From assembly GCA_035715725.1 (NCBI GenBank), contig DASTKT010000173.1:69218-133217 (forward strand): DNA of 64,000 bases, in the 5' to 3' direction. This document shows, in pieces, positions 27,649-35,140 of the stretch. The notes beneath the pieces were generated by a model. That model saw only the letters and a list, made by a program, of their open reading frames with translations. It made no database searches and was not told the origin of the DNA. The translations under genes and the position numbers were made by a program. The DNA is from JADGGV01 sp035715725 (GTDB lineage Bacteria; Gemmatimonadota; Gemmatimonadetes; Longimicrobiales; RSA9). How positions within the stretch are numbered: position 1 is the stretch's first letter; every line of letters begins with the position of its first letter.

Positions 27649-28614
27649 ATGAAGAGTCCGCGCTCGTGGGTCACGCGAGGGGCGATCGCAGGCGTCCTCG
27701 CGGCCACCGCCCTCGTCCTCTGGTTCCTCGCGGTCGATTCGATCGAGGGGCGACCGTTCTACACCCCGGCCTTCCTCGCCAGTGCCCTGCTCGGTCGGAC
27801 GACGCGCCTCGACAGCGGACTGGCGGTGGCGCTCTACACCGTCGTGCATTACGCCGCCTTCGCCGTCCTCGGCGTCGGCGCGGCCCTCGTCATCCGCAGG
27901 GCACACCGGATCCCGACCGTCCTCCTCGGCGCGCTCTTCGGATTCCTCCTCTTCGACCTGCTCTTCTACGGCGGCGTCGTCCTGACCGGCGTGAACATCG
28001 TGCGTGCGCTCGGCTGGCCCGAGGTGCTCGTCGGCAACACGCTCGCCGGTCTCGTGCTGATGGTGACGCTGCGCTGGGAGAGTGGCGTCGAGCCGATCGG
28101 CCTCCACGAGTTGCTGGCGCACCACCGCATCGTCCGGGAAGGGCTCGTGGCCGGGCTCGCCGCCGGGGTCGCCGTGGCGCTCTGGTTCCTGGTCGTGGAC
28201 GCCATTCGCGGGCGTGTGCTCTTCACGCCGGCCGCGCTCGGCTCCGCGCTCTTCTATGGCGCCCGCGGCATCGGACAGGTCCAGATGTCCGTGGCGACGG
28301 TCCTCGGCTACACCGCGCTCCATTTCGTGGCGTTCGCCATCGCCGGGCTGCTGGCTTCCGCCCTGGCGACCGAAGCCGAGCACGAGCCGCCCCTCGTGCT
28401 GGCCTTCGCCCTACTGTTCGTGACGTTCGAGGCACTCTTCATCGGCCTGCTCGCCATCGCGGCCAATTGGCTGCTCGACGCCCTGAGCTGGGGTATGGTC
28501 GCCGTCGCCAACCTGCTGGCGACGATCGTGATCGGCGGCTATCTCTGGCGGGAGCACCCGGACCTGCGCCGGGCGCTCCAGGAGGAAGGCTTCGAGATCG
28601 AGCGGCCGGTCTGA
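27649..28614 (+). CDS. membrane protein with internal duplication
   Basis: 321 residues, about eight helices, built of two similar halves. RGAIAGVLAATALVLWFLAV (near residue 10) matches REGLVAGLAAGVAVALWFLV (near 163), and DSIEGRPFYTPAFLASALL matches DAIRGRVLFTPAALGSALF. No known family was recognised. ATG 27649 follows AGGAGG. Its place after the oxidase assembly gene suggests a role in respiration or its membrane environment, but this is inference. Confidence 0.75.
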   Translation: MKSPRSWVTRGAIAGVLAATALVLWFLAVDSIEGRPFYTPAFLASALLGRTTRLDSGLAVALYTVVHYAAFAVLGVGAALVIRRAHRIPTVLLGALFGFLLFDLLFYGGVVLTGVNIVRALGWPEVLVGNTLAGLVLMVTLRWESGVEPIGLHELLAHHRIVREGLVAGLAAGVAVALWFLVVDAIRGRVLFTPAALGSALFYGARGIGQVQMSVATVLGYTALHFVAFAIAGLLASALATEAEHEPPLVLAFALLFVTFEALFIGLLAIAANWLLDALSWGMVAVANLLATIVIGGYLWREHPDLRRALQEEGFEIERPV

Positions 28615-28641
28615 CGTCCCTCACGCCGGAGCGAGGCAACC

Positions 28642-28866
28642 ATGTCCCTCGTGCCGTTCCATCGCGTGCTCATCGCCAGCTCGATCGCCTTCTTCCTGGC
28701 GTTCGCGGTCTGGGAGTTCCGGGCCTTCCTCGACGACGGGGCGGCGACCTCCCTCGTCGCCGCGGCCGCAGCCGCTGCGGCCGCGCTCCTCCTCGCCGTC
28801 TACCTGCGCCGGCTCCGCAGCTTCCTGAAGCTGCCGCCCGGCCGGCCCGCCGGCCCGCGCCCGTAG
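28642..28866 (+). CDS. small two-helix membrane protein
   Basis: 74 residues with two hydrophobic segments (VLIASSIAFFLAFAVWEF and an Ala/Leu-rich LVAAAAAAAAALLLAVYL) and a basic C terminus ending RPAGPRP. ATG 28642 is 27 nt after the duplicated membrane protein gene; this is the last gene before a terminator. Function unknown. Confidence 0.6.
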   Translation: MSLVPFHRVLIASSIAFFLAFAVWEFRAFLDDGAATSLVAAAAAAAAALLLAVYLRRLRSFLKLPPGRPAGPRP

Positions 28867-28902
28867 GCGACGCCAGCGCCCGCGGCCTCGGGTCCCACCC
28901 GG

Positions 28903-28930
28903 AGCCCCGCCGGCCCACGCCGGCGGGGCT
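28903..28930 (+). terminator. rho-independent terminator of the respiratory operon
   Basis: An 11-bp GC-rich stem (28903-28913 with 28920-28930) with the loop CCCACG, followed by TCTTGCG. It separates the oxidase operon from the ribosomal protein operon. Confidence 0.8.
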
Positions 28931-28947
28931 TCTTGCGTCCCGGGGCC

Positions 28948-28976
28948 TGGACCGTCGGTGCCAATCCCGTTATATT
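28948..28976 (+). promoter_or_regulatory. putative sigma-70 promoter of the rpsF operon
   Basis: TGGACC (28948-28953), a 17-nt spacer, TATATT (28971-28976). The predicted leader to the rpsF start is about 55 nt. It lies directly behind the upstream terminator. Confidence 0.6.
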
Positions 28977-29036
28977 GCCATGCTTTGCTCCTGCCGCGGC
29001 CGTCCGGCCCCGGCCATCAGACCATAGGAGGCTCAG

Positions 29037-29399
29037 TTGGTCAGAGACTACGAGGTCGTCTACATCTTCGATTCCGCCCTCCCCGAGGAGCGGGTCAACG
29101 AAAAGCTCGAGCGGTATCACGAGCTGCTGACGAGCGACGGCGGCGAGGTCACGGCCGTCGACCAGTGGGGCCGCCGGCAGCTGGCCTACCCGATCGCCAA
29201 GAAGACGAACGGCTACTACGTCATCGTGCAGGCGCGCGCCGAGACGGACGCGCTGCCGGAGTTCGAGCGCCGCCTGAAGCTGGACGAGGAGCTGCTGCGG
29301 TACCTCGTCGTCCTGCACGAGGGCGAGCCGACGGCGCCGATGTCGATCGCGACGCGCGAGCCGCGGGGCGAGGACGACGAAGACGAGGAGGAGGAGTAA
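29037..29399 (+). CDS. rpsF: 30S ribosomal protein S6
   Basis: 120 residues. The S6 core RDYEVVYIFDSALPEERVNE and the segment WGRRQLAYPIAKKTNGYYVI are clear. The C terminus has a long acidic tail (EDDEDEEEE). The start is TTG 29037, placed by AGGAGG at 29026-29031 five bases upstream; TTG is unusual for a ribosomal protein gene. S6 binds the platform of the 30S subunit together with S18, encoded next. Confidence 0.97.
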   Translation: MVRDYEVVYIFDSALPEERVNEKLERYHELLTSDGGEVTAVDQWGRRQLAYPIAKKTNGYYVIVQARAETDALPEFERRLKLDEELLRYLVVLHEGEPTAPMSIATREPRGEDDEDEEEE

Positions 29400-29400
29400 G

Positions 29401-29622
29401 ATGCGTCGCTCCGCGAAGAACTGCCCGATGTGCGAGAACGGCATCCGGGTGATCAACTACAAGGATGACAAGACGCTCGGCCGCTTCGTCACCGAGCAGG
29501 GGAAGATCCTGGCCCGGCGCATGACGGGGATGTGTGCGCGGCACCAGCGGCAGCTCGGGACGGCGGTGAAGCGGGCGCGTTATCTGGCGCTGCTGCCGTA
29601 CGTGAAGCAGTACCTGGACTGA
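29401..29622 (+). CDS. rpsR: 30S ribosomal protein S18
   Basis: 73 residues. KDDKTLGRFVTEQGKILARR and RQLGTAVKRARYLALLPYV are diagnostic. The N terminus keeps CPMC plus later Cys and His (GMCARHQ), a zinc-ribbon C+ form. It starts 1 nt after the rpsF stop codon, without the ssb gene that commonly lies between them. Confidence 0.97.
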   Translation: MRRSAKNCPMCENGIRVINYKDDKTLGRFVTEQGKILARRMTGMCARHQRQLGTAVKRARYLALLPYVKQYLD

Positions 29623-29626
29623 GCGC

Positions 29627-30553
29627 GTGACGCGGAAGGGCCGCGACGGTCTGGGCGCGCTTCTGGCCCTCACGGCGGCGACCCTGACGCTCTGGGCGCC
29701 CGGGGAGCCGTTCCTGCTCATTCTGGCGCCGCTGGGGTTGTTGCTGCTCGCGCTCCCGCCGCTCCGGTTGGGGCGCGCGGCGGCCGGCGCCGCGGTTCTC
29801 GGCCTGGCGCTCATCGGCGGGGGAAGCGAGCCGTTTTCGCTGCTGATCCGCGGGTGGGCGTTGCTGCTGGGCGCGTGGTTCGTGCTGCTGGTCATCGTGC
29901 TCCCGCGATCGGGGTTCATCTCCCGGGCGCTGGGCGCGGTGGTCGCGGCCTTCGCGTCGGCGGCGCTGCTGCTGTTGCTTCGGCGCGGCGGGTGGGCGGC
30001 GGCGGACTGGACGGTCGGGCGTCAGTTCTACGACGCCGTCGCCGACCTGTTGTCGGTGTGGACCGGCGCGGGCGTGCAGGCGGTCACAGACCTGGCGGGC
30101 GATTTCTCGAGGGCGGCGGAGCTGCAGGCTCTGTTGCATCCGGCGCTGCTCGGGCTCGCATCGCTGACCGGGCTGGCGGTGGCGTGGTCGCTGGCGCGGC
30201 GCGTGCCGGACGGCGTCCGACCGCTGCGGCCGCTACGGGAGTTCCGCTTCCGGGACGAGCTGGTCTGGGTGCTGATCGCCGGCATCGTGCTGGTGGTGCT
30301 GCCGTTGTCGAGCCCGGCGCTGGTGCGGGCCGGCTCGAACCTGATGGCGTTCATGGGCGCACTGTACGCGCTGCGGGGTGTTGCGGTGCTCCTGGCGGTG
30401 CTGGGCACGCCGGGCGTCGGCGGGCTGGTGCTGGCGGCGCTGGCGACGTTGTTCATCCCGCCGCTGGTGATGGTGGCCACCGTTCTGGTGGGGTTGACGG
30501 ATACCTGGCTGGACCTGCGGGCGCGGCGTGCGTCCTTGGGTCCGAATGCTTGA
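29627..30553 (+). CDS. DUF2232 (YybS-like) membrane protein
   Basis: 308 residues with about eight hydrophobic segments rich in Leu, Ala and Val. The last part, LAVLGTPGVGGLVLAALATL followed by a short helix, matches the DUF2232/YybS end. Its location between rpsR and rplI is the classic place for yybS in many bacteria. The molecular role is unknown. Start GTG 29627 overlaps nothing and lies 4 nt after rpsR. Confidence 0.7.
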   Translation: MTRKGRDGLGALLALTAATLTLWAPGEPFLLILAPLGLLLLALPPLRLGRAAAGAAVLGLALIGGGSEPFSLLIRGWALLLGAWFVLLVIVLPRSGFISRALGAVVAAFASAALLLLLRRGGWAAADWTVGRQFYDAVADLLSVWTGAGVQAVTDLAGDFSRAAELQALLHPALLGLASLTGLAVAWSLARRVPDGVRPLRPLREFRFRDELVWVLIAGIVLVVLPLSSPALVRAGSNLMAFMGALYALRGVAVLLAVLGTPGVGGLVLAALATLFIPPLVMVATVLVGLTDTWLDLRARRASLGPNA

Positions 30554-30565
30554 GGGAGTGAGACC

Positions 30566-31033
30566 ATGTCGAAGAGCGTGAAAGTCATCCTGCGTCAGAA
30601 CGTGTCCGCGCTCGGCAGCGAAGGCGACATCGTGGCGGTGAAGCCGGGGTACGCGCGCAACTACCTGCTGCCGAAGTCGCTGGCGTTCGAGGCGACGGCG
30701 GCGAACATGCGGCAGCTGGACGAGGAGCGGCGGCGGGCGGAGGCGAAGGCGAAGCGGGACTACCTGGAGGCGCGGCGCCGCGCCTCGCAGCTCGACGGCG
30801 TGTCGCTGACGTTCAATGCGCGGGCCGGCGAGGAGGGCAAGCTGTTCGGCTCGATCACGTCGGGAGACATCACGGACCGGCTGAATGGGCTGGGAACGCT
30901 GGACTTCGAGGTGGACCGTCGGCAGGTGGAGCTGGAGGAGCCGATCAAGGCGTTGGGTGTCTTCTCGGTTCCGGTGCGGCTGCACGCCGAGGTGAAGCCC
31001 GAGGTCAAGGTCTGGGTGATCAAGGGCGAATAG
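30566..31033 (+). CDS. rplI: 50S ribosomal protein L9
   Basis: 155 residues. The N-terminal rRNA-binding domain shows VILRQNVSALGSEGDIVAVK and PGYARNYLLPKSLA; a long connecting helix rich in Glu/Arg/Lys follows, then the C-terminal domain (GKLFGSITSGDI). ATG 30566 has GAGGGAGTG upstream. It ends the rpsF operon, just before a large hairpin. Confidence 0.97.
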   Translation: MSKSVKVILRQNVSALGSEGDIVAVKPGYARNYLLPKSLAFEATAANMRQLDEERRRAEAKAKRDYLEARRRASQLDGVSLTFNARAGEEGKLFGSITSGDITDRLNGLGTLDFEVDRRQVELEEPIKALGVFSVPVRLHAEVKPEVKVWVIKGE

Positions 31034-31062
31034 CCCCACCGGGTGGCGACCCGGCCCCGGAG

Positions 31063-31117
31063 ACGCCCCACCCCCTGGCACGCGGCGGCAATGTCGTGCG
31101 TGCGGGGGGTGGGGCGT
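31063..31117 (+). terminator. large hairpin ending the rpsF-rplI operon
   Basis: A 13-bp perfect outer stem (31063-31075 with 31105-31117), continued by an inner GCACG/CGTGC pairing, is followed by TATAGTAA. The outer stem is almost pure G/C. TATAGT at 31118-31123 right after it could also serve as a -10 for rsfS. Confidence 0.75.
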
Positions 31118-31255
31118 TATAGTAAGCGAACCCGACGCCGATCTCCCGACCCACCTCTGGCGTGAATGCTGCACGCGGGGCGACCGTAGCGAGCCCTGGC
31201 CGCGGTCGCGCAGGCCGCGCGGGGCACCTTTCTTCTCTATCCGGAACCGTACCGA

Positions 31256-31660
31256 ATGCCGACAGCCGACCGCCCGTCACCCGAGTCTCCCGTGGTGGCG
31301 CCCGCCGTGCGCATGCCGGATCTCCCGCCCGAGCTGGAGGACGCGATCGAGCTGGCGCTCGACCGGAAGGGGCGCGACCTGGTCCTGCTGGACCTGCGCC
31401 CCGTGTCGGACGCCACCGACTTCTTCCTGATCGTCACGGGAAACTCGGACATTCACGTGCGCTCCATCGCCGAGCACATCCTCGAGGAGCTCAAGGATAC
31501 CGGCGTCCGCGCGGATCACGTGGAGGGGTTGCGCGGCGGTCACTGGGTGCTGCTCGACTTCATCGATTTCGTCGTCCACGTCTTCCACCCCAGCGCCCGC
31601 GAGTTCTATCAACTGGAGCGGCTCTGGGGTGACGCCCCCGCCTACCCGATCGACGGCTAG
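31256..31660 (+). CDS. rsfS: ribosomal silencing factor RsfS
   Basis: 134 residues. DUF143 features are ATDFFLIVTGNSDIHVRSIA, EGLRGGHWVLLDFIDFVVHV and FHPSAREFYQLERLWGDA. RsfS binds L14 and blocks subunit joining in starvation. ATG 31256 gives a 20-residue Pro-rich extension; ATG 31313 is an alternative start. It is followed 6 nt later by an unrelated outer-membrane gene. Confidence 0.95.
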   Translation: MPTADRPSPESPVVAPAVRMPDLPPELEDAIELALDRKGRDLVLLDLRPVSDATDFFLIVTGNSDIHVRSIAEHILEELKDTGVRADHVEGLRGGHWVLLDFIDFVVHVFHPSAREFYQLERLWGDAPAYPIDG

Positions 31661-31666
31661 TCTCGC

Positions 31667-34600
31667 ATGAACCGCCGCCTCGCCATTGCCGCGCTGGCCG
31701 GCGCCCTCGTCGCGGTCCCCGCCGCGCCCGCGCAGGCGCAGTACTTCGGGCGCAACAAGGTCCAGTACCGCACGTTCGACTTCAAGATCATCAAGACCGA
31801 GCACTTCGATGTCTACTACTATCCGCAGGAGCGTGAGGCGGCGCTCGACGCGGCGCGGATGGTGGAGCGCTCGTACGCCCGACTCTCCCGCCTGCTCCAG
31901 CACGAGTTCCGGGAGCGGAAGCCGCTGATCGTCTACGCGTCCCATGCCGATTTCCAGCAGACGAACGCGCTGGCCGGGTTCCTGGACGAGGGCACGGGGG
32001 GCGTGACGGAGCCGATCAAGAACCGGATGATCCTCCCGTTCACCGGGTCGTACGCGGACTTCGAGCACGTGCTGACCCACGAGCTCGTCCACGCGTTCCA
32101 GTTCGACATCATCTTTCGGCGCGGCATGATGACCGACGCCTCCCCCTTCGGCGAGCGTCTGCCGCTCTGGTTCATGGAGGGGATGGCCGAGTACCTCTCG
32201 ATCGGCCGGATCGACCCGCTCACGGTGGCGTGGCTGCGCGACGCGGTGCTGTCGGGATACATGCGCGACATCGCGGCGATGTCGCAGCGGGACGACTATC
32301 TGTCCTACCGATTCGGCCAGTCGCTCTGGCAGTACATCGGCGCGAAATGGGGCGACGAGGTGGTGGGCATCCTGCTCCAGAAGACGCCCCGGATGGGCCT
32401 GGAGCGAGCCTTCCGGACGACGCTCGGGCTGACGCTCGAGGAGCTGAGCCGGGAATGGCTCACGCAGGTCCGGACGACCTATCTCCCCCAGGTCGCCGAC
32501 TATCAGCGGCCCGATCGCTTCGCGGCGAAGCTGACGCGCCACAACAAGCTCGAGGACCCGTGGTATCTCGCGCCGGCGCTCTCGCCCGACGGGAAGAACA
32601 TGGTCTTCCTGTCGCAGCAAGGCGGCTTCTCCTTCGATCTGTGGCTGGCGGACGCGGAGACGGGGCAGATCCGGCGGCGCCTCATCCGGGCGGAGCGCAG
32701 CGGCGATCTCGAGTCGCTGCGGTTCATGAACTCGTCCGCGTCGTTTTCTCCGGACGGGCGCTACATCGCGTTCAGCGCGCAGACCGGCGGCTCGGACGAC
32801 CTGTACATCTACGACGTCCGCAGCCGCCGGATGCTGCGGAAGCTGCGCTTCAAGCTGAACGGCGTGACCAGCCCGAGCTGGTCGCCGGACGGGCGGCGGA
32901 TCGTCTTCAGCGGGAATGACGGCGGCATCACCGACCTGTTCGTGACGGACCTGAACGGCCATGTCCGGCGGTTGACGGACGACCGCTACACGGACATGAC
33001 GCCGGCGTGGTCGCCGGACGGGAAGACCATCGCCTTCACGACGGACCGGGGGGAGGACACCGACTTCGCCACGCTCCGCTATGGCAACTATCGGGTCGCC
33101 CTCGTCCACCTGGCGGACGGGCGGATCGAGCGGCTGCCACACCAGGAGACGGGGAAGAACCACAACCCGGCCTGGTCGCCGGACGGACGCCAGCTCCTCT
33201 GGGTGAGCGACCGGACCGGGAACAACGACCTCTACCTCTACGACCTCACGACGCAGGAGTTCTCGCGGCTGACCAGCGTGCTCTCGGGCGTGATCGCCAT
33301 CGGGCCGCTCAGCCCGGTGGTGTCCTGGGCGCGGGACGGCCGGCTCGCGTTCGTCTACTTCGAGCAGGCGGGCTACAACATCTACACGGTGGCGGACCCT
33401 CGAACGCTGCCGCGGATGCCGGTGTCGGCGCTCGTGGCAGGGCCGGGCGGCCCGACCGGGAACATGGCGCACGCGCCGGACGGCTCGCACCCGCCGGCAG
33501 GCGGGGACGGCAATGGGGCGACGGACGGCATCGGGACGTCGTCCGTGGCCGCGCCGGTCGCGGCGGACACCGCGCCGATGGCGCCGCAGCGCCGGCTGTC
33601 GGCGTCGTACTACCGCTCCGGGTCCGAGTTCCGCCCGAGCGCGGCGTCGCCCACGCCGGCGAGCCCGGCGGGATCGGGGCCGATCTCGGTCGTGGCGCTC
33701 ATGGACAGCGCCGCGCTGGCGCTGCCGGACACCGGAAGCTTCCAGTTGCGTGACTACCACGTGAAGTTCACGCCGGACATGGTGGGGCGCCCGACCGTGG
33801 GGGCGCAGGTCGGCGGCTATTACGGCAACGGGCTTTACGGCGGGAGCTTCATCGCCCTCAGCGACATGCTGGGGAACCACAACATCTTCATGGCCGGGAA
33901 CGTGAACGGCTCCCTGTCGGATGCCGAGTTCCTGGGCGCGTACAGCTTCCTCAAGCGGCGGGCGAACCTGACGCTGGCCTTCGAGCAGGTCCCGCTCTAC
34001 CGCTATTACGGCGGCGGTTACCTGGACCTCGATTTCGGCGATGGCGCACGAGAAGCCTACGCGAACGTCTTCGTGCGGGACGTCATGCGCATGGGCGCGG
34101 CCACCATGAGCTACCCGTTCAGCCCGTTCCGTCGGCTGGAGCTGGGCGGGAGTGCCACCTACTACAAGACCGATGTCCTGTACCGCGGGCTGTACGTCAA
34201 CGACAACGAGCCGGTGAACGAGACGCTGCGACTGCAGCAGTTCGCCTACCTGCAGCCGTTCGGCGCGCTCGTCTTCGACAATACGCTGTTCGGCTGGACC
34301 GGGCCGATCTACGGCCGGCGCTACCGGCTGCAGGCTTCGCGCACGCTCGGGGACTTCAGCTACAACGAGGCGCTGATCGACGTCCGTAACTACGCCAACT
34401 ACAAGCGGAAGCTCGTTTTCGCGTCGCAGTTCTTCGGGCTGCTGCACCAGGGCGGCGACGCCGACCGGTTTTCCCTCTACTGGGGCGGTCCGTACCTGAT
34501 CCGGGGCTACGACGGCGGTTCGTTCGACCCGAACGGCGCCGAGTGCCAGGCGAGCGCCGGCGCCGACGGTCAGGCGTCCGTCTCCGGGTGCCCCGCCCGC

Positions 34601-34990
34601 GATCAGCTCATCGGATCGAGCGCGGCGTTCATGAACCTGGAGCTTCGCTTCCCCGTCATCTCCGAGCTGCAGCTCGGGTTCCTCGGCGCGTTCCCTCCGG
34701 TGGACGCCGTCGCCTTCTTCGACGGCGGCCTGGCCTGGAGCCGGAACGTGTGTGTCGACGGGGACTTCACCCAATTACGCTGCACGCCGGAGAACAGCCT
34801 GCCGGTGCACGTGGTCTGGCGGCGCAAGCCCGGTCAGGATCCGCTCCTCTATCGGCAGCCGCTCTACAGCTGGGGGATCGGGCTGCGAATGAACGTCTTC
34901 TACACCGTCCTGCGGCTGGACTACGCGATCCCGATGAACCGGCCGGGTCGGCACGGCGTGTTCTCGCTCTCCTTCGGCCCGTCGTTCTGA
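31667..34990 (+). CDS. outer-membrane fusion: gluzincin-like protease, TolB/PD40 propeller, BamA-like barrel
   Basis: 1107 residues. A signal peptide ends AQAQ. Residues about 30-290 look like a peptidase-MA domain with zinc motif HELVHAFQF and a distal FMEGMAEYLS. About 300-570 hold five PD40 repeats (SPDGKNMVFLS, SPDGRYIAFSA, SPDGRRIVFSG, SPDGKTIAFTT, SPDGRQLLWVS). After a low-complexity linker, about 700-1107 form an Omp85-type barrel with LIRGYDGGSF and the terminal FSLSFGPSF. It is probably an outer-membrane protein with a periplasmic hydrolase domain. Substrate unknown. Confidence 0.83.
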   Translation: MNRRLAIAALAGALVAVPAAPAQAQYFGRNKVQYRTFDFKIIKTEHFDVYYYPQEREAALDAARMVERSYARLSRLLQHEFRERKPLIVYASHADFQQTNALAGFLDEGTGGVTEPIKNRMILPFTGSYADFEHVLTHELVHAFQFDIIFRRGMMTDASPFGERLPLWFMEGMAEYLSIGRIDPLTVAWLRDAVLSGYMRDIAAMSQRDDYLSYRFGQSLWQYIGAKWGDEVVGILLQKTPRMGLERAFRTTLGLTLEELSREWLTQVRTTYLPQVADYQRPDRFAAKLTRHNKLEDPWYLAPALSPDGKNMVFLSQQGGFSFDLWLADAETGQIRRRLIRAERSGDLESLRFMNSSASFSPDGRYIAFSAQTGGSDDLYIYDVRSRRMLRKLRFKLNGVTSPSWSPDGRRIVFSGNDGGITDLFVTDLNGHVRRLTDDRYTDMTPAWSPDGKTIAFTTDRGEDTDFATLRYGNYRVALVHLADGRIERLPHQETGKNHNPAWSPDGRQLLWVSDRTGNNDLYLYDLTTQEFSRLTSVLSGVIAIGPLSPVVSWARDGRLAFVYFEQAGYNIYTVADPRTLPRMPVSALVAGPGGPTGNMAHAPDGSHPPAGGDGNGATDGIGTSSVAAPVAADTAPMAPQRRLSASYYRSGSEFRPSAASPTPASPAGSGPISVVALMDSAALALPDTGSFQLRDYHVKFTPDMVGRPTVGAQVGGYYGNGLYGGSFIALSDMLGNHNIFMAGNVNGSLSDAEFLGAYSFLKRRANLTLAFEQVPLYRYYGGGYLDLDFGDGAREAYANVFVRDVMRMGAATMSYPFSPFRRLELGGSATYYKTDVLYRGLYVNDNEPVNETLRLQQFAYLQPFGALVFDNTLFGWTGPIYGRRYRLQASRTLGDFSYNEALIDVRNYANYKRKLVFASQFFGLLHQGGDADRFSLYWGGPYLIRGYDGGSFDPNGAECQASAGADGQASVSGCPARDQLIGSSAAFMNLELRFPVISELQLGFLGAFPPVDAVAFFDGGLAWSRNVCVDGDFTQLRCTPENSLPVHVVWRRKPGQDPLLYRQPLYSWGIGLRMNVFYTVLRLDYAIPMNRPGRHGVFSLSFGPSF

Positions 34991-35014
34991 CCACGAAAGC
35001 CAGCGGAATGCGAG

Positions 35015-35040
35015 AGCCCCCGCGCCCGGCGGGGGTTTTT
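35015..35040 (+). terminator. rho-independent terminator
   Basis: A CCCCCGC stem (35017-35023 with 35029-35035), extended by A-T and G-T pairs, around the loop GCCCG, directly followed by TTTTT. It ends the rsfS/outer-membrane gene transcript. Confidence 0.9.
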
Positions 35041-35067
35041 GCTTTGGCCGGGCGCCCTGTTTATCAT
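35039..35067 (+). promoter_or_regulatory. putative promoter of the SPOR-smc operon
   Basis: TTGCTT (35039-35044) lies inside the T-run of the preceding terminator, then 17 nt, then TATCAT (35062-35067). Predicted leader about 65-70 nt to ATG 35141. The -35 match is weak. Confidence 0.45.
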
Positions 35068-35140
35068 TAGCGACCTCCCGAGCGCACGCAGACCAGCCCG
35101 GCGATGGGACCCGCTGGGCCGTGAACCTGGACACCCCCGA

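Noticed and set aside
31277..34774. 1165-codon minus-strand open frame
   Set aside because: It is antisense to the protease/propeller/barrel gene and to part of rsfS; repetitive Arg/Val/Glu content without motifs.
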